Positions 53,159 through 63,737 of a DNA stretch of 64,000 nt are shown piece by piece (within the stretch, counting starts at the first letter, position 1; every line of letters starts with the position of its first letter). The notes under the pieces are model-generated. The model ran no database searches, had not been told where the DNA came from, and saw only the letters and a list, made by a program, of their open reading frames with translations. The DNA lies in NCBI RefSeq assembly GCF_950295315.1, contig NC_080164.1, positions 7,820,082 through 7,884,081 on the forward strand, written 5' to 3'. This DNA comes from Erinaceus europaeus. Lineage: Eukaryota > Chordata > Mammalia > Eulipotyphla > Erinaceidae. Made by a program: the position numbers and the translations under genes.

Positions 53159-53759
53159 CTAATAGTACTTTCTACCCTTACAGACACAAGGATAAGAACT
53201 TTATTGTAACACCTTTGCATTCTTGAAACCAGTCTGCATCTTTGGGGTAAAAGTGGCAGTATTAGTTTTGTGTTTGTTTGATCTGTCTATCCTTGTGAAA
53301 GACTCGCATGCAGAAACAAATTCTCTGTGGAGTACCCAAAAAATTCTTCCACAAAATCGGATATCCTGTGGCCATCTTCTCAGTCACTCAGAGGAACCTG
53401 CAAGGCAGTGGGCACTGCATAGGCTGTATAGCACTGGTTTTAAACACGCCCAGGGGAAACACAGTAGCTATCAAATTCTGAGCCTTCACAAGACTTTTGT
53501 GAACAGGGAAGAGTGGCTGTCACTGTCTGAGTTTTGCCATTGTTTGCTGGTTTATAGAATGCTCCCCTGTAAAGAAGCCCTTCACACTCAGAGGTAAATA
53601 TTTTTGATACACAACGGTTTGCTAAAATCGCAGAAGAATCAGATTGAGGCCATTGGTCTAGATCCATCCATCCCAGCTTCCTTCTTTTCCCACAACCACT
53701 CAAAAGGTGGAAACATTAGGACTTTATTTTGTTATGATGCTGGAGGTAGAACCCAGGCC
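53158..53759. other. Single-copy interval with a 124-codon frame
   Basis: The plus-strand frame 53223-53597 is mostly outside repeats but overlaps an 87-codon minus-strand frame (53440-53703). I recognise no protein family and see no convincing splice-site arrangement. Confidence 0.3.
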
Positions 53760-53882
53760 TTTGAAGGGTGAGGTGCTGAGTTCAGTAGCCAGTACCACAT
53801 GTGCCAAAATGATACACTGGTTCTTTCTCTCTCACTGCTATGTAAATAAATCTTTATTTCTGAAATGTATAATTATTAAAAA
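53760..53882 (+). mobile_element. SINE relic (D/E type)
   Basis: 'ggtgctgagttcagtagcca' + 'gtaccacatgtgccaaaatg', 'ggttctttctctctcactgc' and 'taaataaatctttatttctg'. Confidence 0.45.
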
Positions 53883-54078
53883 ATGTTTAACTTTATCTAT
53901 TGGCTAGAGAAAAGCTAAATTAAGAGGGGAAAAGGGAGGTAGAGAGGCAAAGAGACAGAGAGACACCTGCAGCCCTGCTCCACCAAGCATGAAGCTTCCC
54001 CCTGCAAGTAGAGTTGTAACCCTGGTCCTTTCACATGGTAACATGTGACCCCTACTGGGTGTGCCACCGCCCAGTCCC
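53883..54078 (-). mobile_element. SINE-B, full length
   Basis: 'actttatctattggctagag', GA segment, 'cacctgcagccctgctccac', 'gcatgaagcttccccctgca' and head 'ggtgtgccaccgcccagtcc'. Confidence 0.92.
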
Positions 54079-55764
54079 AATGAATCTTTTTTTTTAAAAG
54101 ATAGTAATTTTACAAAATGCAGCATCTTGAGTCATGAACAACAGTGCTATCAAGCTTATCATCTCTCATGAAGACAAAACACTGTCTGTTAAGAGTCTGA
54201 AGACCCTTCCTGGATCCATCTCCTGAAGATGCCATGTTCTAGTTTCCAGTGCATGTCCAAACATGTGTCAATCAATCAATGTCATCTCTCGAGCCATCTC
54301 CACTGAGTTAAGTCCAGCAGACAGTGAAGCTACTGGCTTGGTACTATTGACTACTTCCCAGGAAAGAAGTTCTTAGTTGCCTCAGGCCTTCCTTAATCTT
54401 TGTTTCTTTCATTTGTTCTCCTCATGCAGGTCTCATTGCATCTATTCAAATAATAGAGCTTTTATATCTAATATATTAGATTATTATTTATCATTTGTGT
54501 GTTTAACACCATGACAGTCACTTTTTTTTTCTATTTCAATTGTCTATGAAAAACAGTCTCTTTGATAAAACTCGATTAGGAGGTGAGAAGCTTTGCCATT
54601 TTTATCATAAAGTATCAAGCTTCCAAGGGGATGTGTCTGATCCTTTTTCTCAGAGGTTATATTTACAATACATGACTATCACGAATACTGTCCATCCAAC
54701 CCAAAATGATCATTTCAATATGATTCGTTGATAACTGTTTACTTTCTGTAGTATAACTAATGGTATTAAACTAAATGGTTATGCTTTAAAATGTTAACTT
54801 TGAACTCAGGGTATTTCCCGGTGTACACTGGGGAAGACTGTGCACAGACATCTTGGGAAATAGAGATAAAACTGCACATACTGTTAATGTGAGATTTACA
54901 TAAAATGTGTGCAATGCCTTTTATATTTGCACCGCTATCCTTTGAACAGTAACCATTCGTCTTCATGATCAGGTATGTTTAGGAATCATGTCAAGTCTAA
55001 CATATAAACTTTTAGATCAACACACAGTAAAAAAAAAAAAAATGAAGCCCAATCTGAGGCACCTACACGCAGTCAGTGATGTCCACCCTGCATGTCAAAG
55101 ACGAGACTGGGAATCGGCACTGGTATCCTCCACTTATTCAGATACAAAGATTTTATTTTACATTTTAACTCATTGAATTCAACATAGCTTTACATAATTA
55201 TCAGATTTCAGGGAGATTTTCATCCTCTCAGATGATACATGTGAATACCCACATTCCCCACCACAAGGACTCTTGCACCGGTGAGACTGGAGCCTGGCTG
55301 AGATACACAGAAGGACTGCAGTCTTTCGGCCACTGTACAGGAACAATTTCAAGCACTGAAGACCTTCTCCAAGGACACGGATCAGCACTGGGGAAGGACG
55401 AAGGAGATTCCTGCTGGAACAACAGGCAGGTAGAACTTGCCTGGGCAAACTGGGATTGATGGTGGCTCACTTACAAATTAATTTTAAGGATATAGAATTT
55501 GCTAAAGGTCAGGTATTATCCTAAAAGCTCATTTTGACCCATTTTGTGGGGAATGAGTGGAGATCACTGAATTAAGATTCAAGAAGAGCGATCGTGAGAC
55601 TCTTGTAGTACACCAGATGGTGATGTAGGCTAGGAATAACTGTGTCCACTGAATGATTCCATAGACTAGTGAGGAAAATAGAAATATAAACTGACACTAT
55701 AGTTTAATGAAATTCTTGTGTCAGATTAGGCAAGTTACAGATGTTTTTGTTTCATTATGTCTTT
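54079..55764. other. Long single-copy interval
   Basis: About 1.7 kb without a recognised element except short A and T runs (54088-54097, 55029-55041). 55205-55470 has balanced composition and small frames on both strands; no family is recognised. Confidence 0.4.
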
Positions 55765-56069
55765 TTAAATATTTTATTTAATTATTATTTATGAGGAAAG
55801 GCAGAGAGAAATCAAGGTGGGGGGAGGAAAAGGATTGCGAGGGAGACACACACATGCACAAACACACACACACACACCACATACACACACACAGACACCA
55901 CAAACACACACCACATACACACATGCACACACACATGCACACACACATGCACACAGACACACACACATGCACACACACACCACACACACAGACACACACA
56001 CCACACACACACACACAGACACACACGCACTCACACACACACACCACATACACACAGACACATGCACGC

Positions 56070-56122
<53 letters not shown>

Positions 56123-56238
56123 TTTACTACTTGAAAAGATTTCCCCCTGCCAGTGTTGGGGGGAACCTGGGTTTGAACCCGGGTCCTTGAGCATTGTAGC
56201 CTTTGCACTCAACTGAATGTGCCACCGCCCAGCACCAT
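55765..56238 (-). mobile_element. SINE-B interrupted by a CA-rich expansion
   Basis: Tail and GA part at 55765-55845 ('atttatgaggaaaggcagag'), head part at 56120-56238 ('ctgctttactacttgaaaag', box B complement 'gtttgaacccgggtcc', 'gtgccaccgcccagcacc'). The short SINE core between them is replaced by about 275 bp of CA-rich repeats. Confidence 0.9.
55846..56120. repeat. CA-rich microsatellite array with higher-order units
   Basis: CA repeats interrupted by recurring 'catg', 'cagac', 'ccacat' and 'caaac' variants that repeat at 10-20 bp spacing. Long apparent frames in this region on both strands are translations of the repeat. Confidence 0.97.
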
Positions 56239-56724
56239 CTTTTCCTCATGTCTTTATTAAAAGATATTTGAGCAGAACTTTGGGCCACATATGGATGAAC
56301 TAGGCATTCATCCCCCATCTCCACACTCAGTGGTGAGCAGTGCAGAATGGTCTAAAGACGTGAAATGTAAAAATCTCAAAAACTTACACAAGCAAATATG
56401 AAAGTAAGGAAAATGTAATATATATATATATATATATATTATAATATTATGAGATACTATAGGGAAATTTGCTGGATAAGTAAATTACTAACTGCGATAA
56501 ATGGAAGAACTATAAGGGTTGTGTCTCTGAGGGGTCAAAGATTACATTTAGGAATGACTAAAATACATATCCTTTCTAAGATTTACTTACTTTGATTGAT
56601 AGGAGAGAAGATGAGAGCTCAATTCTACCTTGGCATATAAAATATCTAGGGTTGAATCTGAAGTTTGACACACACTAATACTGCCCCTATGTGCTGAGTA
56701 ATCCTTCCTACTGTGTAAGTGGGG
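56239..56724. other. Single-copy interval with (AT)n
   Basis: (AT)n at 56418-56440. Otherwise no recognised element. Confidence 0.45.
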
Positions 56725-56912
56725 GCTGGGTGCTAAGCACACCGGGTTACTCCTCTCTCAATTTATTTCTGTCCTAATCCAACAACAACAACAATAATAA
56801 CAATATCAGCAACAGCAACAATGGAAAAAAATGGTGGTCAGGAGTAGTGGATTTTTAGCGCAGGCACCGAGCCCCAGCAATAACCCTGGAGGCCAAAAAA
56901 AAAAAAAGGGGG
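56725..56912 (+). mobile_element. SINE with C-tail, internally deleted
   Basis: A short head 'ggggctgggtgctaagcaca' jumps to 'caatttatttctgtcctaat' and the AAC/AAT tail, then 'aaaaatggtggtcaggagta', 'cgagccccagcaataaccct' and poly(A). Confidence 0.85.
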
Positions 56913-57189
56913 ATAATTTGTGATTTCTAGCTTTTTAAAAGTGGAGAATCAAATTGTGAGGTAATATCTAGTAATTTTCCCATGCCAAGAGGAAAGAGTT
57001 AGCAAACCAAAGAGGCTTGGATACCCTGGTGTATCTGTGGAGTAGTGTGGTTCACTCTTACTGAGTTTACAGAGACTGGGTTAAAAAAAATCATCAGAAA
57101 CAAAAAATTTATTTCTCTGTCCTACTTTCTTAAGCGTTAAAATTCACTACTTTGATTATACAAATGCAAAATACATCAGTTTGAAGAAC

Positions 57190-57280
57190 TCCTTTACTGC
57201 TTGAGAAACAACCTCCCCAACCCCCACAGGTGGGGAGCAGGGGCTTGAACCCAGGTCCTTGAGTGTGGTGAAGCACTAGT
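57190..57280 (-). mobile_element. SINE-B fragment
   Basis: 'gaactcctttactgcttgag', 'cccacaggtggggagcaggg' and 'gcttgaacccaggtccttga': only the head half is present. Confidence 0.65.
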
Positions 57281-57289
57281 TAAGGTGAT

Positions 57290-57450
57290 TGCTTTGGACA
57301 GGGTTTGAGTCTCCTTGTAATTTTTACCAGCTGTGCTATATTGGCACACCATTTTCCTTCTGTGAGTTTCCTTTTCTTGAGGATCATACCTGTCTTGGCA
57401 GGATGTTATGAGAACTTAATGAGATAACGGACAGAGCAGCAATAATAAGA
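57290..57450 (+). mobile_element. MIR fragment
   Basis: 'ttttaccagctgtgctatat', 'ttccttctgtgagtttcctt' and 'ggatgttatgagaacttaat' + 'gagataa' fit the plus-strand MIR order. Confidence 0.62.
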
Positions 57451-58219
57451 TTCCAGGTCCCGTTTCTGATTTACTAGTGGGCTACAAAACAATATTGTGA
57501 GGCCTCTAGCCTTGCTTCTTGCACTGCATTTCAAATACATTCTCTTGTCTGTTCAATACCCTCTCCATTACTTCTCTATGTTTTGTCTTGGTTTTCTTAG
57601 ATTGACAAGTATATGTTAAAGACTATTTTCAACAATCCTAAGAGCAGTCCTTAAAATAATTAATTACAGATGGGTACCTATTAAAGTTTGGGAAGATATT
57701 AAAGCAAAGAACTTGAAAGTTGGAAAACAAAAAGATTCTTCACATGATATATACAAAACACACACACACACACACAGGACAGGAAAATAATATCAGTCAC
57801 TCAGTCATGAAAATAAAGACCCATGGTTTTCACATCCTTATGAAGTGACTCAGACTCCGAGAATAACAATAATAATAACAAAACAAAAGTCTACACTTTA
57901 TAAAGGACAAGCCTGAAACAAAATGACACAGAAAAGATCGAAAGAGGGAGACGAGTAGAGATTTATCTGGTAGGTGCAAATATTGTGAGAGCAGAGGGAT
58001 AGATCTGTGTTAACCTGGTCATACTCTCTGTTTCCAAACCAGAAGAAGGACGAAGAGAAATTCACTAGGATTGAAGCGTCACTCTCTGGAGGTCATGATG
58101 GTCACATGGGAGGGAGGGCAGATGGAGTGGCACTGAAAGGTTCCAAGTTACCCTCAGCTCCCGACTTACATGTTTAACCTCCAGATGTATTACATCTTTA
58201 CTAGTTGTTCCAGGTAGAG
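57451..58219. other. Single-copy interval
   Basis: Short (AC)n at 57757-57776. 57880-58200 is repeat-poor with balanced composition. No recognised gene. Confidence 0.4.
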
Positions 58220-58345
58220 GAAACAGCCTAATAGTTATAAAAAAAAGAACCTCTCATGCCTGAGGCTCCAATGTCCCAGGTTCAGTTCCCTGCACCACCA
58301 TAAGCTGCAGCTGAGCAGTGCTCTGGTAAAATGACTTTACAAGTA
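58220..58345 (+). mobile_element. SINE-D
   Basis: 'cctaatagttataaaaaaaa', 'ctctcatgcctgaggctcca', 'gtcccaggttcagttccctg' + 'caccaccataagctgcagct', 'gagcagtgctctggtaaaat'. Confidence 0.85.
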
Positions 58346-58394
58346 AGAGCAGACAGAAGTCTTTAGGAATCGTACAGTTTTTCTGTGCACCTAG

Positions 58395-58600
58395 ATCAGG
58401 AGTTCTGCAGGTGTCTGTTTCTCTCTCCTTCTCTATCTCCCCCTCCCTTCTTCATTTCTCTCTGTCCTATTCTATAAAACAAACAGACAAGAAAGCAAAA
58501 AAAATAGAAAGAAATAAAAGGGGAATATGGCCACCAGAAGCAGTGGATTCCTAGTGCTGGCAACAAGCGATAACCCTGGTGGTGATGAAAATAAATAAAA
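58395..58600 (+). mobile_element. SINE with C-tail, 5'-truncated
   Basis: Starts at 'gttctgcaggtgtctgtttc', CT-rich middle, 'ttcatttctctctgtcctat', A-rich linker, 'tggccaccagaagcagtgga' and 'gcgataaccctggtggtgat'. Confidence 0.88.
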
Positions 58601-58601
58601 T

Positions 58602-58800
58602 GGGACCAGGCGGTAGCACACCTGGTTAAGTGCACACACTGCAGTACGCAAGGACCCAGGTCCAAGCCCCTGGTCTCCATCTGCAGGGGGAAAGCTTCAC
58701 AAGTGATGAAGCAGGGCTGCAGGTGTTTCTCTGTCTCTCTCCCTCTCTATCTCCCCCTCCCCTCAATTTTTCTTTGTCTTTATCTAATAAAAATAAAGTT
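58602..58800 (+). mobile_element. SINE-B, full length
   Basis: 'gggaccaggcggtagcacac' head, 'acccaggtccaagcccctgg' box B, 'gatgaagcagggctgcaggt', CT-rich body and 'ctttatctaataaaaataaa' tail. Confidence 0.93.
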
Positions 58801-58857
58801 TTTAAAAAAGTATAAGATATAAAAAAAGAAAATAAATAAAATAAAACCTTTTTCTCA

Positions 58858-59560
58858 ATAAATATTTTTATTGACTCAGTATTCATTCACAGCACTATAA
58901 TGTATGGTGGTATAGTTTGACATCTAAATAAGAACATAAGACATCACACCTGTGACGAAGGTTCCAGGACCATCAAATCAAAAATACCCACCTCTACCTG
59001 CTTCTCTTACCCTCAGCCCCATTCCCTCTGATAACCAACACAATTTACACCAGGTCTGTTTCTTATTTCTTATGTTTTGAAGTTTCTTCTAATTTACTTA
59101 TTTATAGTCCACGTGTAGGTAAAATAATAAGGTTTTTCATGTCCTTTTAACATAGCATGATCACCTCAAGTTTTATCCATTTTATCCCAAGTAACATGAT
59201 ATCACCTATTTTCTCAGTATCTGAATAATATTCTATCAAGCATATAGTCCACAACTTCTCTTCTTTTAATCTAATCATCTGCCAGTGAACATGCAGGTGA
59301 ATTTTCCCTTTTTGCTATTGTGAAAGTTGTTGCTATGAATACGAGTGCGCATATACCTTTCAAATAAGTTTTCACATCCTGGGCATAAGTGCTAAGGGGT
59401 GATATTGCAGAATCACCAGAAAGTACCTCCACTGTTTAAGGGACCCCATACGGGTTCCCATTGTGGTTTTAATTGTTTACAGCTGCACAAGTAATGACCA
59501 CAGTGTCATTTTCTTCACGTTCTCCTCAGAACTCATTACTTCCAATTTTCATTTAATGCA
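58858..59560 (-). mobile_element. Old L1 3' UTR
   Basis: 'gtatctgaataatattctat', 'tgctattgtgaaagttgttg' + 'ctatgaatac', 'cctgggcataagtgctaagg' + 'ggtgatattgcagaatc' and 'gggttcccattgtggtttta' follow the reverse-complement order of the old L1 3' region. Confidence 0.78.
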
Positions 59561-59942
59561 GACCATTCTCCAATGGGGTGGGTGTGCACGGGTTCATATA
59601 TTTCGACTACAATAAATGATCCAGCAAAAAAAATAAATAAATAAAATGAACTCTTCGACTTAGTGAAATATGTGAGGCAAAGGGGGGGCCAGCTTGTGAT
59701 GGGAGGGGCAGGCAGAAGTGGAGAGATGACACTAGACCATTGGTGGCGGGCAAAGTGAGTCTTAGACCCACACAAAGACGCATCCTATACCTCTGAGGTT
59801 AATTAATATTGACAACTAATGATAGCTCCACAAACACAATAAAATACACTTAATATATTAAAGATATAATGCATGGTCATGTTCTGGATATGTTCTAAAC
59901 TATACATACCCCTTGGCCAAGCTTCCTCAACTGTGGGTCATT
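59561..59942. other. Unassigned interval
   Basis: A poly(A)-like AAAATAAATAAATAAA tract at 59625-59645 suggests the end of a retroposon. The rest is AT-rich. Confidence 0.35.
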
Positions 59943-60225
59943 TTATTTATTTATTTATCTATTTTTATTGCTGCTAGGATTATTGCTGAAGCTCAGCACT
60001 GGCACTATAAACCCACTGCTCCTGGTGCACAGTTTTTTTTTTTTTTTCCAATTTTATCAGGGAAGATGTGGAGAAATTGAGAGAGGAGGGGGGAGTAGAG
60101 AGGGAGAGAGAAAGAGAGAGACCTGCCACTTGTAACGCCATAAACACAAACTTACTTTGGCACTTGTAATGCAAAGTCCTGCAGGTGGGGAGTGGGAGCT
60201 CGAACCTGGATTCTTCAAGTATATG
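59943..60225 (-). mobile_element. SINE with C-tail, internal duplication
   Basis: 'ttattgctgctaggattatt' + 'gctgaagctcagcactggc', 'cccactgctcctggtgcaca', T-run, GA segment and 'gtcctgcaggtggggagtgg'. The segment 'cacttgtaacgc' recurs as 'cacttgtaatgc' within the core. Confidence 0.85.
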
Positions 60226-60572
60226 TTTACTTCTCAAATAAGTAGAGTGAAATCTACACCCTTTGCCAAAGAACTAAAGTGGTCAAAAATCACAAGGGTC
60301 ATTTTTAAGAAGACAGAGTGTTGATTGAGTAAAAGCAAGAACGTGAATACTGGGTTCTGAATACTGACTTCACCAACGTTCAGATGAAAGAGCCCAGACA
60401 CAGAACACGACCTTTCTGTACCCAGCTTCCTCATGTGCAATGTGGGGAGAACCATACTGCAAATAAAGAGGACTCTGCAAAGTCCAGTGGCACAGGGCAG
60501 TCATACCCAATAGGCAGAACTTCCGCTACTGGGGTAAGTTATCTTCTGTTATCACTCTCACACGAATTGCAT
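60226..60572. other. Single-copy interval with possible MIR
   Basis: 60400-60475 ('cctttctgtacccagcttcc' + 'tcatgtgcaatgtggggaga') resembles the MIR middle. No gene is recognised. Confidence 0.4.
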
Positions 60573-60915
60573 TTCTTTTTTGCCTCCAGTGTTATTACTG
60601 GGGCTCTGTGCCTACACTATGAACCCCCTGCTCCTGGAGACTATTTGTCCCTTTTCTTGCCCTTACTGTTTATCATTGTTGTTATTAACATTATTGTTAC
60701 TGCTGTCCTTGTTGTTGGATAGGACAGAGAGAAATCGAGAGAGGAGGGGAAAACAGAGACGGGGAGAGAAAAATAGACACCTGCAGACCTACTTCACCAC
60801 TTATGAAGCGATCCCCCTGTAAGGGGGGAGCCTGGGGCTCAAACCGGGATCCTAACACTGGTACTTACGCTTTGCGCCATGTGCGCTTAGGCCCCTGTGC
60901 TACTGCCTGGCCTCC
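60573..60915 (-). mobile_element. SINE-A with C-tail
   Basis: 'cagtgttattactggggctc', 'accccctgctcctggagact', 'ttgttggataggacagagag', 'cacctgcagacctacttcac', CpG-bearing 'tacgctttgcgccatgtgcg' and head 'tgctactgcctggcctcc'. Confidence 0.93.
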
Positions 60916-60929
60916 ATGTGTTGCATTTT

Positions 60930-61185
60930 TTTTTCTTCCACTAGATTTATTACTGAGGCTCAGCATCTGTGCAATGAGTTCATTAATTCCGGTTTGTTTG
61001 CTTTTGTTTGTTTGCATTTGTTTTTTAGAGACAAAGAGAAATAGGGAAATAAAGGGCAAGAGACATTTACCATGCAGCTTCTCCACTCACAAAGCTTCCT
61101 CCCCAGTCCCCCAGCCCCTCACAGGTGAGGATCATGAGCTTTAACCTGGGTCCTCGCACCTGGTTACTGTGGTTACTGTGCTGGG
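60930..61185 (-). mobile_element. SINE-B with C-tail
   Basis: 'ctagatttattactgaggct', 'gagttcattaattccggttt', a (TTTG)n tract, GA segment, 'cttctccactcacaaagctt' and 'ctcacaggtgaggatcatga'. Confidence 0.78.
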
Positions 61186-61552
61186 AAATAGAGAATGGTC
61201 ACTACAGAGCACTGGTCAGCATGGTCTCTGGTAATTGTGTACATGGATTATGAACTACTTAGTTAATTTATACTTTTCTTCAGCTAAAGGGAAATATTTA
61301 CTGGGCAGCTTAAACTGAATTAAAACAGTCAGATTAAAAGGAGCCAGAAGGCTGACCCTCAATTTAGCAAAGGACACTTGCTGAGCTCTGAGTGCCAAAG
61401 TCTAGCCAGCAGCAAGTCACAAAAGGACATGTGGCTGGAAATGGAGAAGGCAGTGAAATACGAGGGGAAGGCTCTCCTCAGACAGTGTCCACCTCTCAGC
61501 TCAGGGATAGACTCCCCTCACTAATTCAAATCAGCGTAAGTAATAAATGTGG
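61186..61552. other. Single-copy interval
   Basis: No recognised repeat or coding family. Confidence 0.4.
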
Positions 61553-61850
61553 GGAGTCCTGCTGTAGCGCAGCGGGTTAAGTGCACGTGGTGCAAAGCGC
61601 AAGAACCTGCATAAGTATCGGGGTTCGAGCTCCCGGCTCCCCACCTGCAAGGGAGTCACTTCACAGGCGGTGAAGCAGGTCAGCAGATGTCTATCTTTCT
61701 ATCCCCCTCTTTGTCTTCCCCTCCTCTCTCCATTTTTCTCTGTCCTAGCTAACAACGACGACATCATCAACAACAACAATAACCACAACAACAATGAAAA
61801 ACAACAAGGGCAACAAAAGGGGAAATAAATATAAAAAAATTAAAAATAAA
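61553..61850 (+). mobile_element. SINE-A, full length with intact Pol III boxes
   Basis: The head has box A 'tagcgcagcggg' (61565-61576) and box B 'ggttcgagctc' (61622-61632). CpG sites, the full body and the AAC/AAT tail are preserved. The short direct repeat 'aataaatg' lies on both sides, a possible target-site duplication. Confidence 0.95.
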
Positions 61851-62013
61851 TGCAACAACAACAAGAATAATGATCGTAATAATAATAACAGGTGGAGTGA
61901 GGGAGGGGTAAAAAAGGAAATAAAAAATTTGGAAAAAAATCTCTTGCTTTTTTTTTGTTTTGATCTCTAGGCCTTTAACACTCTGGGCTGACCTTTTAAA
62001 TTATATATAGAGA
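61851..62013. other. A-rich and AAT-rich interval before assembly gap
   Basis: 'caacaacaacaagaataatg' and '(aat)n' sequence, then a T-run. Probably simple sequence that hindered assembly. Confidence 0.5.
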
Positions 62014-62213
62014 NNNNNNNNNNNNNNNNNNNNNNNNNNNNNNNNNNNNNNNNNNNNNNNNNNNNNNNNNNNNNNNNNNNNNNNNNNNNNNNNNNNNNNN
62101 NNNNNNNNNNNNNNNNNNNNNNNNNNNNNNNNNNNNNNNNNNNNNNNNNNNNNNNNNNNNNNNNNNNNNNNNNNNNNNNNNNNNNNNNNNNNNNNNNNNN
62201 NNNNNNNNNNNNN
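62014..62213. other. Assembly gap (200 N)
   Basis: Exactly 200 N bases. Reading frames crossing it are artefacts. Confidence 1.
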
Positions 62214-63054
62214 CCACTGAATTAGAGTTGTGTGTTTATCCATAGAGTTGCACAAGCATCTTATTGAGTATTTTGTCTCTCCTTCCACAGTGAATGTAAA
62301 CTTCAACATGTATAGTGAGACACTTGCAAAATCTTCACTCACAGAATAAGAAGAGGGTACGGTGTGTAGTGACAGAGCAGTCTGGGTCCCAAGTCTGAAC
62401 TTGCTGATCCAATTGTGTGACATTGAATAAGTTCACTCCCTTCTCTAAATCTCAAGTCAGAGATAGAGGCCCCTCTTGTGTGATTATTGTGATGATTAAG
62501 TGACAGCTCTCATCTGAGAGCCTGAGTACGGCCGAGAGTGACTAACCTGAGTTCTCTGATATCCCTGTTCTGCATTCACCTAGCAAATCCTGTGTTCCAT
62601 ACTGTTTTGGTGAGGAGGATTTAAAAAGATCTGGTGAAGTCCCTGCAAAACCAAGGACCGACTACTAGCAGCCTAGGTTCTGTTGTTTGAGTTGAATTCA
62701 GGTGACAAAACTTGGAGAAACTTTATTGCTCACGCGTAAGACACACAAACAGGCTTAGCCTATTTACTAGGGACTGTAACAGTTACTCCCCCAAGTCATT
62801 ACATTATATTGCTGTGAGTCACAGTGAACTATTCTTGACTCATATGTATAAAGCTTCACAAAATCCCCACCAAGAATTAAAGGGACTCCTTTCCTCCTGC
62901 AGAGAAATGCACAACTGCAACAAGAAAGTGAGGTCCCAGGGAATTAAATGCCCTTTGCCCTGGTGGGTGGAGTAAGAAAGATTTGATCAGACACAGCTGA
63001 GGCTTTACATCATTAAGGTCTGTTGGTTTGTTTCTTTCAAGTGACCCATCACTT
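62214..63054. other. Single-copy interval with MIR
   Basis: Contains the MIR listed at 62375-62530. The rest is unassigned, with small frames on both strands at 62712-63098. Confidence 0.4.
62375..62530 (+). mobile_element. MIR fragment
   Basis: 'ccaattgtgtgacattgaat' + 'aagttcactcccttctctaa', 'atctcaagtcagagatagag' and 'gattattgtgatgattaagt' follow the plus-strand MIR core. Confidence 0.68.
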
Positions 63055-63200
63055 GGATGGGAGTAGATAGTATAATGGTTATGCAAAGAGACTCTCATGC
63101 CTTAAGCTCCAAAGTCCTAGGTTCAAGCCCCCACACCATTATCAGCCAGAGCTGAGTAGTGCTTTGGTAAACAAAATTTAAAAAAATAAATAAAAATAGA
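63055..63200 (+). mobile_element. SINE-D, full length
   Basis: 'agatagtataatggttatgc' + 'aaagagactctcatgcctta', 'gtcctaggttcaagccccca', 'cagccagagctgagtagtgc' + 'tttggtaaac' and an A-rich tail with AAATAAATAAAA. Confidence 0.92.
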
Positions 63201-63237
63201 ATAACCCATCAGCTTATGCTGTAGGATTCTTGTCACC

Positions 63238-63262
63238 AAAAAAAAAAAAAAAAAAAAAAAAG
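63238..63262. repeat. Poly(A) tract
   Basis: About 23 consecutive A residues not attached to a recognisable element. Confidence 0.9.
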
Positions 63263-63446
63263 GGGAGTAGGCCCATGGTAACAACAACTTTATACCCCAG
63301 CCAACACTGGGAACCACAGAAAGTTCCTTTACTTATGTGTTTTCAGGTTTCTCTCATATCAAAAAAGAACTCCATCCAGAGCTCTAAGGTTGATACTGAC
63401 ATATGTCTATGAGCAGCATGACTCTGCTTATTAAAGAATTATATAG

Positions 63447-63729
63447 GTGGTCGGGTGGTAGCACAGCGGGTTAAGCACAGGTGGCACAAAGCGCAAGGAC
63501 CAGTGTAAGGACCCTGGTTCGAACCCCCAGCTCTCCACCTGCAGGGGAATCGCTTCACTGGCAGTAAAGCAGGTCTGCAGGTGTCTCTCTTTCTCTTCCT
63601 TTCTCTCTGTCTTCCCCTCCTCTTTCCATTTCTCTCTGTCTTTTCCAACAACAATGACATCAACAACAACAATAATAATAACTACAACAACAATGGAAAA
63701 CAAGGGCAACAAAAGGGGAAAAAAAAAAG
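63447..63729 (+). mobile_element. SINE-A, full length
   Basis: 'tggtcgggtggtagcacagc' head, 'ggttcgaacccccagctctc' box B, full body and tail. Near-perfect flanks 'aaagaattatat' and 'aaagaattacat' look like a target-site duplication with one mismatch. Confidence 0.93.
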
Positions 63730-63737
63730 AATTACAT

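Noticed and set aside
53223..53597. 124-codon frame starting with a hydrophobic segment
   Set aside because: The start resembles a signal peptide, but the rest has no recognisable family, the opposite strand is also partly open, and there is no supporting context.
55778..56216. Frames up to 144 codons rich in Cys/Val or His/Thr
   Set aside because: They are translations of the CA/GT microsatellite on both strands.
61553..61640. tRNA-like gene with box A and box B
   Set aside because: The boxes belong to the SINE-A head. The sequence does not fold into a complete tRNA cloverleaf by eye and is repeated many times.
61996..62423. Frames of up to 140 codons near 62.0-62.4 kb
   Set aside because: They run through the N gap.
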